From Priapulus caudatus (taxonomy: Eukaryota; Priapulida; Priapulimorpha; Priapulimorphida; Priapulidae): DNA of 34,436 nucleotides. Shown here piece by piece: positions 1 through 9,212 of the stretch; position 1 is the stretch's first letter, and each line of letters opens with the position of its first letter. The notes below the pieces were generated by a model. That model did not search any database, was not told the origin of the DNA, and saw only the letters and a program-made list of their open reading frames with translations. Both the position numbers and the translations under genes were made by a program. The DNA lies in the NCBI RefSeq assembly GCF_000485595.1, contig NW_014578479.1, positions 1-34,436 of the forward strand, in the 5' to 3' direction.

Positions 1-1
1 A

Positions 2-526
2 AGGGACGAGGCGCTAAAGCGTAAATTATGGGATGACGATCTGTCACTAAAGGACGTGATCAGAAAGTGTCAAAGTTTCGAACTGAGAAGTGAAAGTGAG
101 CAACTACTGCACCTTGCCAACTCCAAGAGTGTAGACGTCAATGCAGTCCAAACAATTCGTGGTCGACGACGAGGAAGGGGACATGGTCATCAGCAGCAGC
201 ATCAAGGTGAAGGTCAACGCTTCAGTCGAGATCAGGGACGTGGACAGTCTACTGGTCAACGAGGATATTCAGTTAGTCGTGGCAACTATGGGAATGTTGT
301 GACCAAGTGTGGTCGCTGTGGTTCATCTCATCCACAGAACAGATGTCCTGCCCACGGTAAAACGTGTGCAAAATGTAGCAGGCCAAATCACTTCGCGAAA
401 GTGTGTAGAACACCCAGTAGAACGAGGCCCAGTGTCCATTTTAATGAAACAGGAAACTCCGACACTGAGCAGACTGACTTTATGCATGTGTGGTGTAACA
501 CTAAGGACACTGATCAGAGGCATTGA
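2..526 (+). pseudogene. Gypsy-A gag, 3' part with two zinc knuckles (copy 1)
   Basis: This is the C-terminal part of a Ty3/Gypsy gag protein, which packages element RNA in cytoplasmic particles. The frame is already open at the window edge, so the N-terminus lies outside. A helical, charged stretch is followed by a Gly/Arg/Gln-rich RNA-binding tract. Two knuckles follow: a variant CX2CX3HX4C (CGRCGSSHPQNRC) and a canonical CX2CX4HX4C (CAKCSRPNHFAKVC). The stop is at 524-526. The protease frame overlaps downstream and is offset by +1, so a frameshift or a mutation separates gag from pol. The same region recurs with many indels near 18523-19040, where the gag start is also present. Confidence 0.85.
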
Positions 527-1000
527 TCAGTGGACTGTTAATGTAGTTACGGGTGATCATGACATGGTTAACTTTAAGATTGATACAGCAGCTGAAGTAA
601 ACACGCTGTCAATGAAAACCTATGAGTCTCTAAGACACAAGCCAGTCATTAAACAGAGCACCACAGGTATTTTTGGGTTAGGTAAGCAGAGGGTGACACC
701 ACTTGGGGTAACGGTGTTAAAGTGTAAGCACAAGGGCAAAATACACCAGATACAGTGTGAAGTCATAGATGGTGAAATACCGAATCTGTTGTCACTGCAA
801 GACAGTGTCAATATGAATCTAGTGAAGAGAGTACATGCAACAAAACAGGCTAAACAAGCTGTTGAGCTACCAGAATCGATCAAGAATTGTCCACAGAGTG
901 CTTTAGATATCATTAATGAGTTTAATGATGTGTTTCAGGGTATAGGAAAAGTGCCGGGTGAGGTTGAGTTAAAGCTGAGTTCAGCACCCATGGAATACCA
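516..1000 (+). pseudogene. Gypsy-A aspartic protease and start of RT (copy 1)
   Basis: Pol N-terminal region of the Gypsy-A element. The retropepsin active site, normally DTG, reads IDTAAEVNTL at about 579-608, so the active-site glycine is alanine (gca at 588-590); this copy is probably catalytically dead. Downstream come the usual protease C-terminal strands and an acidic helix (INEFNDVFQGIGKVPG, about 911-958) that normally marks the entry into reverse transcriptase. The RT frame then breaks off at about 990-1000, exactly where integrase sequence begins. The RT fingers, palm (YxDD), thumb and RNase H are all missing. The frame stays open to 1109, but the last ~100 bases read integrase DNA out of frame. 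Confidence 0.8.
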
Positions 1001-1837
1001 GTTTGGGTTACAAGTGACAACGGACCTCCATGGAATGGTGGAGAATGGAGACAGTTTGCGGATACGTATGGATTTGTCCAGAAAACGATATCACCCACCC
1101 ATTCACTGACGAATGGACTGGTCGAGAAGGCAGTGGGAACTGCACAGCAAATGCTGAAGAAGTGCCAAGCAGCTCGAACTGATCCATACCTCGCATTACT
1201 AACCGTAAGGAATACCCCGAGAGACGACGAGATGGGATCACCAGTTCAGAGACTGTTTGCGAGACGTACTGCAACACGCATTCCTACCGCAACATGCAAA
1301 CTGACCCCACAGGTGAAGAAACCACAAGATGTAAGCAGGAACCTGAAGGATGCCAGACATGGAAGAGCGAAGAAATATTATGACAGACACGTAAAACAGT
1401 TGGAACCACTGAAGCCATATGACACAATCCGAGTGAGGAGCAAAGAGATGTGGAAATTACCAGAGCTTATTCCAGATCAAACGGATGTACCACCCAGATC
1501 ATACAGGATAAGGCTGCCGAGTGGAAGGGTCACTAGGAGAAATCGACGTGATCTCTTGAGGACCAAGGAACACTACACACCGCTCCGAGATAGAGGTGAT
1601 GAACCTCGAGATGATGGAGTTTGCAATATGGCACAGCCCATTGTTGACAGAACTCCACCCCAAATCCCCACTCCTAACCTGTCCAACTCACCTATAGCTC
1701 AACCTCAACCAGCACAACATGGTAATTGTAGGCTGAACAGTGAGTCAAAATGTGAGTCGGCTCAAAAGCCTTCAGTTGTCACTAGGTCAGGGAAAATTTC
1801 CAGACCACCTCAGAAGTTGTCAGACTTTGTGAGATAG
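990..1837 (+). pseudogene. Gypsy-A integrase core and C-terminal domain (copy 1)
   Basis: Integrase inserts the cDNA copy of the retroelement into the genome. The frame begins inside the DDE core: TSDNGPPW holds the second catalytic Asp (about 1010-1033) and NGLVEKAV holds the catalytic Glu (about 1110-1135). The RNTP motif follows (about 1206-1217). The C-terminal domain contains SYRIRLPSGRVTRRNRRDLL, the usual Gypsy arginine-rich end, then a long Pro/Gln tail to the stop near 1837. The zinc-binding HHCC domain and the first catalytic Asp are gone because of the deletion fused at about 990. Copy 2 (about 19440-20300) has the same junction, as expected of a duplicate. Confidence 0.85.
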
Positions 1838-2054
1838 ACAAAATGAGCGAAGGACAAGGGGAAGACAAATTCAGAGTTAAGATAATATAGTTATGTTTAT
1901 TAAGACAAGCATTTCATGGTTAATGAACCTATGCAAGATTGCATGTGATTTACAGAGTGTAGTTGAAGGTTAGTTCGTATTGAATTTTTAAAAAAAAGTG
2001 GTTATTTGGCATACGTGAACACTTGTGTGAATTTGGAACGGTTTTATTTTTTGT

Positions 2055-2066
2055 AAGGAAAGAGGA
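2055..2066 (+). other. Polypurine tract of Gypsy-A
   Basis: A run of 12 purines (AAGGAAAGAGGA) abuts the TG of the 3' LTR. This is the expected primer for plus-strand DNA synthesis in LTR retroelements. Confidence 0.8.
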
Positions 2067-2232
2067 TGTCATGTATTGCGTCCACGAGATGGCGTGACTA
2101 GTCTAAAATAAACAAGTTGAGTGACCGCCAAAATGCCGTGCATGTTTTGTTTGTGAACCTACACAGAAACACTTGAATAGATACACAGAAACACTTGGAC
2201 AGAGGCCAAGACATAACACAGATGCCAAGACA
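2067..2232 (+). repeat. 3' LTR of Gypsy-A (166 bp, copy 1)
   Basis: The sequence starting TGTCATGTATTGCGTCC and ending near GCCAAGACA matches 17873-18038 almost base for base over its full 166 bp. It is preceded by a polypurine tract and followed by TTTAT at 2236-2240. The same pentamer sits directly 5' of the other LTR at 17868-17872, consistent with a 5-bp target-site duplication. This LTR is short for Ty3/Gypsy. The exact 3' end is uncertain by about 3 bases. Confidence 0.85.
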
Positions 2233-3254
2233 ACATTTATAAGATATTGCAATCCTTCTGCTCTTAAAAAATGAATAAGAAATGCCCTTGGTCTGTAGCC
2301 TGCAGCCGAAATGTTGCTTTGCGCAACTTTTTTAGTGGATGCGCTGTCAGTGGTGCCACCTTCGTTGTAAGCAACGGTAGAGCCGTCAGTTTTAAAGTGT
2401 GTACCGCAAGTTTTTTGGCTCAGAAAAACGAAATATAGCAGAATATAGTGTCACCTGACAGTGGAAATATCACTGATTATACCAACATTCAAACACCCAA
2501 GATTTTATGAGAAAAAAAACAAAGCTTATAGCATAGAAAAATTGATTTGACCACATCATACCAGCAATAAAATTTTTCCGAGTAGTGACTCTCAAAAATT
2601 ACAAATGGCGTCTCAACAAGCGAACATAATTAAAACAAAAGGGCGTGCAATTCTGTTTAATAAATATTTTTGAGTTTTTATGTCAATAATTCAGAGCACT
2701 TTCTGTCATTGTCATTCCCCTTGTTACTATCTGACTGGCAATCCACAAGCTTCTCTAATAACAGACTTTACGTGGCATTAGTACTACACTGCTGTTTACG
2801 CTAGTATGAGCGGCTGTGTTTACACTCTGACCTGATTTCTACGGTGCGTGGTATGCATTGCTGCACCGTGATAGATGTCTCGCGCTACCACGAGAAAATT
2901 CGAGAGATGGCAACGGTAAACAGAAACAGAACACAAAATTGTAATCGTGCATGATTTCATTGGTTTTATCGTTACTCTAGACAATTGCTGTTACTCAAGC
3001 AATAACGGTAGGTATCATGAAAGTAGGGAAAACACTAGAAAATTCTCGCGGTACACACTTTAAAACTTTTGTTAACATTTCTAATAAATATAATATTGAA
3101 CATAAAACTTTATGTAGCATAATTTTAACTCTATCTTAACTGAAAATATCTGAAGATACCTGTAGTAATGCTATCCCTTTAAATTGTCGGATCAAGTGCT
3201 GAAAGAATGAATCAACCACTCAAATAATTTTGCCAAAAATCTCCTTCCAGAACA
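2233..3254. repeat. Non-coding interior of a long inverted-repeat element (copy 1)
   Basis: No gene is visible. About 65 bases directly after the LTR (2236-2300) are the reverse complement of about 3262-3325, so the LTR element sits inside one arm of a larger inverted-repeat element. A block around 2388-2415 also matches the opposite arm (about 3048-3068) in reverse. The interval 2700-3254 is nearly identical to 21058-21614 except at 2884-2967, where three blocks are flipped. It is AT-rich with no recognisable coding content. Confidence 0.6.
2884..2967. other. Three adjacent blocks flipped in place relative to 21244-21327
   Basis: Blocks at 2884-2900 (17 bp), 2901-2917 (17 bp) and 2918-2967 (50 bp) are each the exact reverse complement of the block in the same position in copy 2 (21244-21260, 21261-21277, 21278-21327). 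Block order is kept and flanks are identical (GATGTCTCGC on the left, ATCGTTACTC on the right). A single inversion of the whole 84 bp would reverse the block order, which is not what is seen. Confidence 0.9.
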
Positions 3255-3652
3255 GATGGAGGGGGTTTCTTATTTATTCATTTAAAAGCAGTTCAAGGAT
3301 TGCAATATCTTATAAACAACTATTAGGTTCATATATAATATGGACGAATTTGTGCTAAAATAAAAATCGTTCAGTTAATAGCAGTTAGGTATAAATATAA
3401 TTTCACTTTTAGAATTAGCCCTTGGTCTGTAACCTGCAAATAAATCAGAAAAAGTGCAATATCGTCAAGGTGGCAGCACAATCGAGGGGGGGTGGGGTTG
3501 TCATGTCAGCAACCAAAAAATAAAGATTCCAAAACACATTTGTTTTATAACAAATGTAAATGCCATGATTATAGGAATTTGTAGGCATACATAATGCATT
3601 ATTTTTCAGTTACTATCATAATATATCCTAAAATTCTAGGGTGTAGTGTCCC
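3255..3652. repeat. Right arm of the long inverted-repeat element (copy 1)
   Basis: The reverse complement of this segment aligns with 17545-17872 continued at about 20650-20720. Shared landmarks are the outer end (ATATATTATGATAGT versus ATATTATTATAGTAG), the AATCTTTATTTTT block, GTGCTGCCACC and TTACAGACC(A/G)AGGGCTAAT. Identity looks like roughly 75-80 percent. Long terminal inverted repeats without visible transposase suggest a non-autonomous DNA transposon (foldback or large MITE). An LTR retrotransposon is inserted into the partner arm. Confidence 0.7.
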
Positions 3653-4231
3653 TTTCAAACTAAATTGTTTCCTGTTTATTGTTATAGGCCTACATGTAAT
3701 ACAATGTTTTTTTTTCTTTTGCAGGTTCCAATTGAATTTTGAAAACTGTTGAATTGGCTTGGGACATGTGGTAAGCCTACCCACCTTCCGTAATTAAGTA
3801 GCCTTAATTGCTGGGCAAAGCCTGTTACGGAAGCAACACAGCAACATAGTTCTGATGCTCCATTTCATGCTCCACCGGCCACAGCAGTGTTTCTTAGCAG
3901 AATTTTGCCTGACAACGACCTCTTTATTTTTGTCATGGATGGTGTGACCCCAGTCTCTCCATGACTAGTCTGGCATTTAATTGGGCGAGAACCTCCTGGA
4001 GTGTATACTACGCGAAAAAATTAGTTTTTAGATATTTTTTAAATAGTGGATTTTGATGCATTCTATGGTGCTAATAAAATATCAGATTTTATGGCATGTT
4101 ATTGTGCAAATACACCAATATAAGGCTGTTAAATAATTTGAATTAGTCCTTTCAAACTGTTGTAAGTGAGCCCTTGCTATTGTGGCGTTTGACCCGTAAC
4201 GTTAGTTTGCATCAATCATGTGTTGTCCTAG

Positions 4232-4335
4232 TGTGTGTGTGTGTGTGTGTGTGTGTGCGCCTGCGCGCGGTCATGCGTGCGTGCGTGTGCGTGTGTGTGG
4301 TGTGCGAATGTGCGTGTGTGCGTGCGTGCGTGCGA
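4232..4335. repeat. GT/GCGT microsatellite
   Basis: A run of GT dinucleotides grades into CGTG and GTGC variants. The same tract is present in the duplicate at about 22592-22694, differing by a few bases. Confidence 0.95.
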
Positions 4336-5017
4336 CTCAGGCCCCAAAATACACGGTAGCGAAAGGCGAATCACCTGGGCAACATAAAAAGTTGCTCCCG
4401 AAAAAAATACGAGTACGATTTTTTTTCAAGAGAGGATAAAAAATCTGCCCCGTAATATTTTTTCCGTGAATTGAACATCATGCCATGACAGTGACGGCCG
4501 TGAGTTTAGTTTTCCTTTACAACTTTCATATAGAAAATGAATTGCCGACTTGCTGTCCTTCACAAGAAGGGGAAAAAGTCACGATCAACGGCAAACACGG
4601 TGTGTGCCGTCAGGCCTGTATGTGTTAGCTATTCAGTTGGCAGATAGATTAACTTATTAACCACATTACTTGCCTTAGCATTGTACTTGCACAAATACAG
4701 TGACAGAGACTGAGCAGTTCAACTCTCAGCAATTTGAGTTTATGTTTCTTTCTTGTTTTGGGCTGTAGTCACTCAGGAGTACAGGACTCACAATTCACAA
4801 AACACCTTTGCAATCCACAGAGTACTCCAAATTAGCTCAAAAAAACAAACAAAATAACACAAATACATGTAAAAAACATTTAACATTTTACATCAATTTA
4901 CATTCAGTTTTAGAGAGTAAAGGCACATTAAACAGTGCTATGCACATTGTACAGTTATTGAGGGGCAGGATACAAACTACTAACTCTAATTTATGTAATT
5001 TTATGTGACAAAAAAGT

Positions 5018-5066
5018 AGCCCCCGTAAGCACAAAAGAGCCCCTGAAAAATAAATTTACGGGGGCT
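5018..5066. repeat. 11-bp inverted repeat hairpin
   Basis: AGCCCCCGTAA at 5018-5028 pairs exactly with TTACGGGGGCT at 5056-5066 across a 27-bp loop. The hairpin is kept in the duplicate (23379-23389 with 23417-23427) despite indels in the loop. It lies 15 bases outside the inverted-repeat arm that begins at 5081. Function unknown. Confidence 0.8.
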
Positions 5067-5080
5067 TCTTTTTAATGTAG

Positions 5081-5407
5081 TACAGCTGCTATCGTCAAAA
5101 ATAGCATGAAACTTTGCACAATTACTTCTAACCATGTAACAAACAATTTGTGATATGGATCCAAGCTAGGTTAAGCTCTGGACTCGAGATCTGCGCATGT
5201 CCTAAAATCGCGGACATGGAAACGAGGCTGAAAATTTAATTGCTCAAACAGGCCTTAGAGTACAAAAATAAACTTGGAACTGATATATTAGTTGCATATG
5301 TGTATTCTGTGCTAGAAAATGTTGAAGATATGATCACGTGACCTTTCTTTACAGTTTTACGAATTTCGCTTGGGATACCTGTGGTGGAATGTCAAACATA
5401 GATACAT
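5081..5407 (+). repeat. Left arm of the ~330-bp inverted repeat
   Basis: This segment is the reverse complement of 8864-9212 at roughly 90 percent identity, with a short deletion near 5095. A third copy in direct orientation lies at about 23441-23764. All three stop sharing sequence at the same end (GTCAAACATAGAT), which marks a true element terminus. Confidence 0.85.
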
Positions 5408-5530
5408 TAGTGGGGCGGATATGTGTCTGAGGTGTGCACTTCTGGAAAGAAGCATGAAAATTTGCCCTAGGGGGTTTTTGAGTATGCCGATTTCAAAAAT
5501 TGCGGGAAACACGATGTCACTCCAACGTTT

Positions 5531-6090
5531 CCCGCCAAAAAATCAAAAATTAAAAATGGCCGCCAGAAAACATGTTTTTGCCCATAAATCAGCTGTAAGT
5601 GCCTCGATTACAATGATCTTGGTGCCTATACCTATGTTTTTGAAGTCAAAGAATGCAATCAAACGCATGTCAAATATCATAAGATATATCTTCCCGCCAA
5701 AAAGTTGCAAATTCAAAATTGCCGCCACAAAACCCAGTTTTGCCCATAAATCAGCTGTAAGTGCCCCCAAGTACCATGATCTTGGTCTCTATACATGTGT
5801 TTTTGAGGTCAATGCACCCCATAGAACGGGTATAGAACACATGTGATCTATCATAACATCTTCCCGCCAAAAAAATTAAATCCAAAATGGCTGCCACAAA
5901 CGCATTTCTTTGCCATAAAATGGCTATACGTGCCACGGTTACCAGGATCTAGGTATCTATACCTGTTTTTAATTTTTTATGTCAAGGAACCCGATGGGAA
6001 ACATGAAATTATCCTAACATACATCTTCAAATTAAACAAATACAATATAAAATGTTTTTAGGTCAAAGAACTCGGTAGAACACGTGAAAA
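5531..6090. repeat. Tandem repeat, ~165-bp unit, three copies and a partial
   Basis: Units start at 5531, 5693 and 5863, each with CCCGCCAAAAA. Each then runs through a (T/G)GCCGCCA-type motif, a GCCCATAAATCAGCTGTAAG-type block and a region ending in GTCAA with a GAACACATG-like motif. A degenerate fourth unit runs to about 6090. Frames open in this stretch on both strands are repeat translations. It lies between the inverted-repeat arm and the minus-strand gene copy. Confidence 0.8.
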
Positions 6091-6321
6091 ATTATGATGA
6101 AAACTTAAAAAGAATGCCATCTATACTTCAGTTCATAATTTCTGTTACACTTTGGAAGGTACACCTGCGTGCCCGCCAAAACGTCGTTTCCATCAGATTC
6201 CATGAAGACACAGTGCACGCAATAGAAGGCACGCGCGTATGCCGTGTAAAAGCAATCCAATGGTGTGTCATGTATTATTAAATGATCCATGGCAGTATCT
6301 CATATGCTCAGATTTGCTTGC

Positions 6322-7469
6322 TTATTCTCTGTTACACTGTCCTGAACAGAAGCACAACTGTGTACACTCGAGATTTGCTATGACACACTTGCATCTTTTT
6401 GTACAAGACTTTTTGCATCCACATTTTAACAGTTCATGACTAGCTTTGGCTGCCTCTGGAAGAGTGGTCCAGCATAGAGTCCATGGGGAATCATCTGTCA
6501 CTCTCTCCCAGCCCCATAAATCTGGCGATGGAACTTCAGGGTCTCCTATAAGTGACTGTCCCCAGATGTGCCCTGCCTGCTAAACAGCCCTTTTCACATG
6601 CTGTTCCAGGGCATGCAACGTTGGAGGAATGTTTTCCATCTTACGGTTTTGAGTGAACAACTGCTTCCTGGCTTCATTCACATGGCTGAGTGCTGATGTT
6701 CGCAGATACAAGAGAACAACATATCTCTCTATTTGCTCCACGTCGTTGGGGGATACCTGGCTTGGAGCATGGGATAACCGAGCAAATATCGGTTTGAGAT
6801 GAGGCATACTGCACCCAACAGCCCAAGCTGTTCTCTTTCCAATTCCATGGAAGGCAGAAACAGTATCACATCCTGATATTGCGTGAAGAATAGAAGACCC
6901 ATGATGCATCGTTGCCTAATTCAGCTGCAATTAGGTGGCACTGAATGTAACGTAGTTTAGCACCATGACCAAATGCTATCAATATTTCCCAGTCCTGTAA
7001 AACACTTGACACTGCAATTGCGGTAACCACCACATCAGTATCATGCATGTATCATCAGCTTGGTAAACCCATGATGGAATGAATGGGAAGCATGAAACAG
7101 GAGCCGTGTGTCTGCTTCTTCGTGAGTGCAGAACAAATCTGACAGGTAAGCTATGGGAGATGATACAGCATTCTGGCCATGTGTGGAGATCACTAGCTTC
7201 TGTGGAGGAGGTTGAAACTCTTGTATTGCATTGGCTAGAAGTTGGAACAGGCTGTCTTTGTTTGCATCACAGCGAAGGAAGTTCTTCCAGTTAACAGGAA
7301 TCTTGGTGTTATTGTCCACCCGGAGATGATTACCAGATCTACGGTTCTGTCGTCTTTGTGCCTTTAGGCTGTCCTCCCTGTAGACATCCCAGACAACATC
7401 TACGTAAACAACGTCTTGTAGCATGTGTTCTATATAGGGCAAGAACACCAATTGTGAATAGTTGTGGAA
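6322..7469 (-). pseudogene. XPG/FEN1-like motif protein with C-terminal CXC domain (minus copy)
   Basis: Reading leftward from about 7469, the product starts mid-protein (FHNYSQLVFLPYIEHMLQ). It passes VDVVWDVYREDSLKAQ, IPVNWKNFL and THEEADTRLL (about 7100), then DTDVVV (about 7020-7040) and SGCDTVSAFHGIGKRTAW (about 6815-6870). The region RTSALSHVNEARKQLF follows, then a WGQ...PSP...WGW...WTTLPEA segment. It ends in a cysteine cluster (KCGCKKSC, RCKC, CTQLCFC) before TAA at 6322-6324, resembling tesmin/TSO1 CXC domains. Damage: frameshifts near 7043 and 6900 and one in-frame TAG at 6580-6582; the cysteine domain is intact past that stop. The acidic motifs and GIGKRTA resemble the FEN1/XPG nuclease core; that is my inference. 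The N-terminal part of the family is absent. Confidence 0.75.
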
Positions 7470-7475
7470 CTACTT

Positions 7476-8457
7476 CTGACTTCAGACGACAGGATGAGAG
7501 TGGATGCAATTATTATAGATGGAGCCGTTGTGGTCCAGATGCTCCAACCCAAAGCCGTTAGCACCTTTGACGAGTACTTCAACTCCATATTTGCGCCTTA
7601 CATCCTTAGGCAACTGGAAGAAGCGCAGATATGAGTGCTCTTGCGCCGTGTACTCACGAGGAAGCTGATTCCCGCATGATGATTCATGCACTCCATTCTA
7701 GCGCACATGGCCATCGACGAATAAAGATCCGAAGTAACAATACTGATGTTGTTGTGCTGGCCGTTTCCATTGCTCCAGTTCTCCCGTTAGATGAGCTGTG
7801 GATCTCATATGGTTCTTCCAAGCAAGTCCGTAACCTTCCAGCGCATACCATAGCTACATCCCTGGGTCGAGAGAAAGCGCGTGTGTTACCGATGTTTCAT
7901 GCATTAATATGGTGTGATACGGTTTCATATTTCGGTGGAAGAGGAAAGAAGACGGCATGGGACGTATGGAACGTGTTCCCAGAGCTCACCCCTGTTCTTA
8001 AAGCACTGCTGATACTGCCAGAGGATGTTGATGATACCAGCATGGATGTCATTGAGCGATTTGTGGTACTCATATATGACCGCACGAGCAGCCTCAGTAA
8101 AGTCAACGAAGTCAGGCAAGATCTTTTCTCAAGAAAGGTGCGATCCCTCGACAACATCCCTTCCACTCAAGCATCCTTAGTACAACATGTCAAGAGAGCT
8201 GTCTTCCATTCCAAGGTGGTTATGTATGGGGCCAGACCCTGTTAAAGAAGCCCACGTTACCGAGTGCCTCAAGATGAGGATGGCAGCTTGAAAGTGGTCG
8301 CTGGGTGCCTTACTGGACGACACTCTCGCAAGCCAAGGACTCCTGCTATGAACTCATTCGATGTGGATGCAAAGCTGGTTGTTGAGGACGCTGCAAATGC
8401 CAGAAAGCTAATCTTACCTGCACTGGGTTGTGCAACTGTAGAGGCAACTGCAACTAG
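7476..8457 (+). pseudogene. XPG/FEN1-like motif protein with C-terminal CXC domain (plus copy)
   Basis: This is a divergent paralogue of the minus copy, pointing away from it. An N-terminal piece with VDAIIIDGAVVVQMLQPKA (from 7497) and FDEYFNSIFAPYIL ends at TGA 7632-7634. The next frame starts at 7631 with APCTHEEADSRMM, so about 100 residues (the VDVVWDVY to LSDL part) are deleted at the join. NTDVVVLAV and WCDTVSYFGGRGKKTAW follow; the Gly before Cys-Asp is Trp here. The long frame ends at 8243. After a frameshift the tail continues (WQLESGRWVPYWTTLSQA) into the CXC domain (RCGCKAGC, GRCKC, CTGLCNC), interrupted by TGA at 8275-8277 and 8383-8385 and ending at TAG 8455-8457. Two stops, a frameshift and a deletion make this a pseudogene. 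Confidence 0.75.
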
Positions 8458-8863
8458 CTATGGGATGCCTAGAGTAGCAAGTAGAAAGGTTTAATTGACT
8501 GTGTTCAATTGCCAAGAGCATCGTTAATTGTTAAACAGTTTTGACCAGCTATCTCAACAGCCAAGTGTATATACTATTGACCGCCACGTAGAGAACCCGA
8601 TTAAACCCTCAAGCAAGGCGAAAGAAAAGAATTATCAGGAAGCTATATAAAATTTGTGGTTCAAAGCACTTAGGTACTTAGCCTGGAAAGCCTAAAATGC
8701 AATGTGAGGATGAAGCATGTATAGACTTTAGGCCAATTCAGGATTGTATGGATGTATTCAGGATGTATTGGAAACATGTGAAAAGCTTTTTTCTATCATT
8801 AAAATGATAAAAAAGATAATTGGGCGTTCAGTAGTGCTAATTTTAGTGCAAATACATAGTGCC
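8458..8863. other. Spacer with no recognisable feature
   Basis: This AT-rich stretch lies between the end of the plus-strand CXC copy and the right inverted-repeat arm. I see no coding content, tandem repeat or clear regulatory site. Confidence 0.6.
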
Positions 8864-9212
8864 ATGTATCTATGTTTGACATTCCACCACAGGTACCCCA
8901 AGCGAAATTCGTAAAACTGTAAAGAAAGGTCACGTGATCATATCTTCAACATTTTCTAGCACAGAATACCAGTTCTAGACATAATATATCAGTTCCAAGT
9001 TTATTTTTGTACTCTAAGGCCTGTTTTTAGGCAATTAAATTTTCAGCCTCGTTTCCATGTCCGCGATTTTAGGACATGCGCAGATCTCGAGTCCAGAGCT
9101 TAACCTAGCTTGGATCCATATCACAAATTGTTTGTTACATGTTTAGAAGTAATTGTGCAAAGTTTCATGCTTTTATCACAAAAGTGAACAATTTTGGGCG
9201 ATAGCAGCTGTA
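8864..9212 (-). repeat. Right arm of the ~330-bp inverted repeat
   Basis: This is the reverse complement of 5081-5407, running from GTATCTATGTTTGAC to CGATAGCAGCTGTA. It carries about 20 extra bases (TCACAAAAGTGAACA region) that the left arm lacks. The two arms bound the head-to-head gene pair and the tandem repeat. Confidence 0.85.

Larger units (their letters stand above)
3653..5080. other. Duplicated non-coding stretch with (GT)n microsatellite
   Basis: No gene recognised. The stretch is nearly identical to 22016-23440 apart from single-base, mostly homopolymer, differences. It holds a possible 46-bp splice-bounded segment at 3725-3770, a GT/GC-rich microsatellite (about 4232-4335), and a hairpin at 5018-5066. 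Open frames through the microsatellite are repeat translations and not genes. Confidence 0.6.

Noticed and set aside
4174-4439. Open frames through the GT-rich tract
   Set aside because: They are translations of a microsatellite (Val-Cys repeats) and occur in several frames at once.
5370-6061. Open frames on both strands with related peptide repeats
   Set aside because: They follow the 165-bp tandem repeat in shifting frames; no domain or codon signal beyond the repeat.
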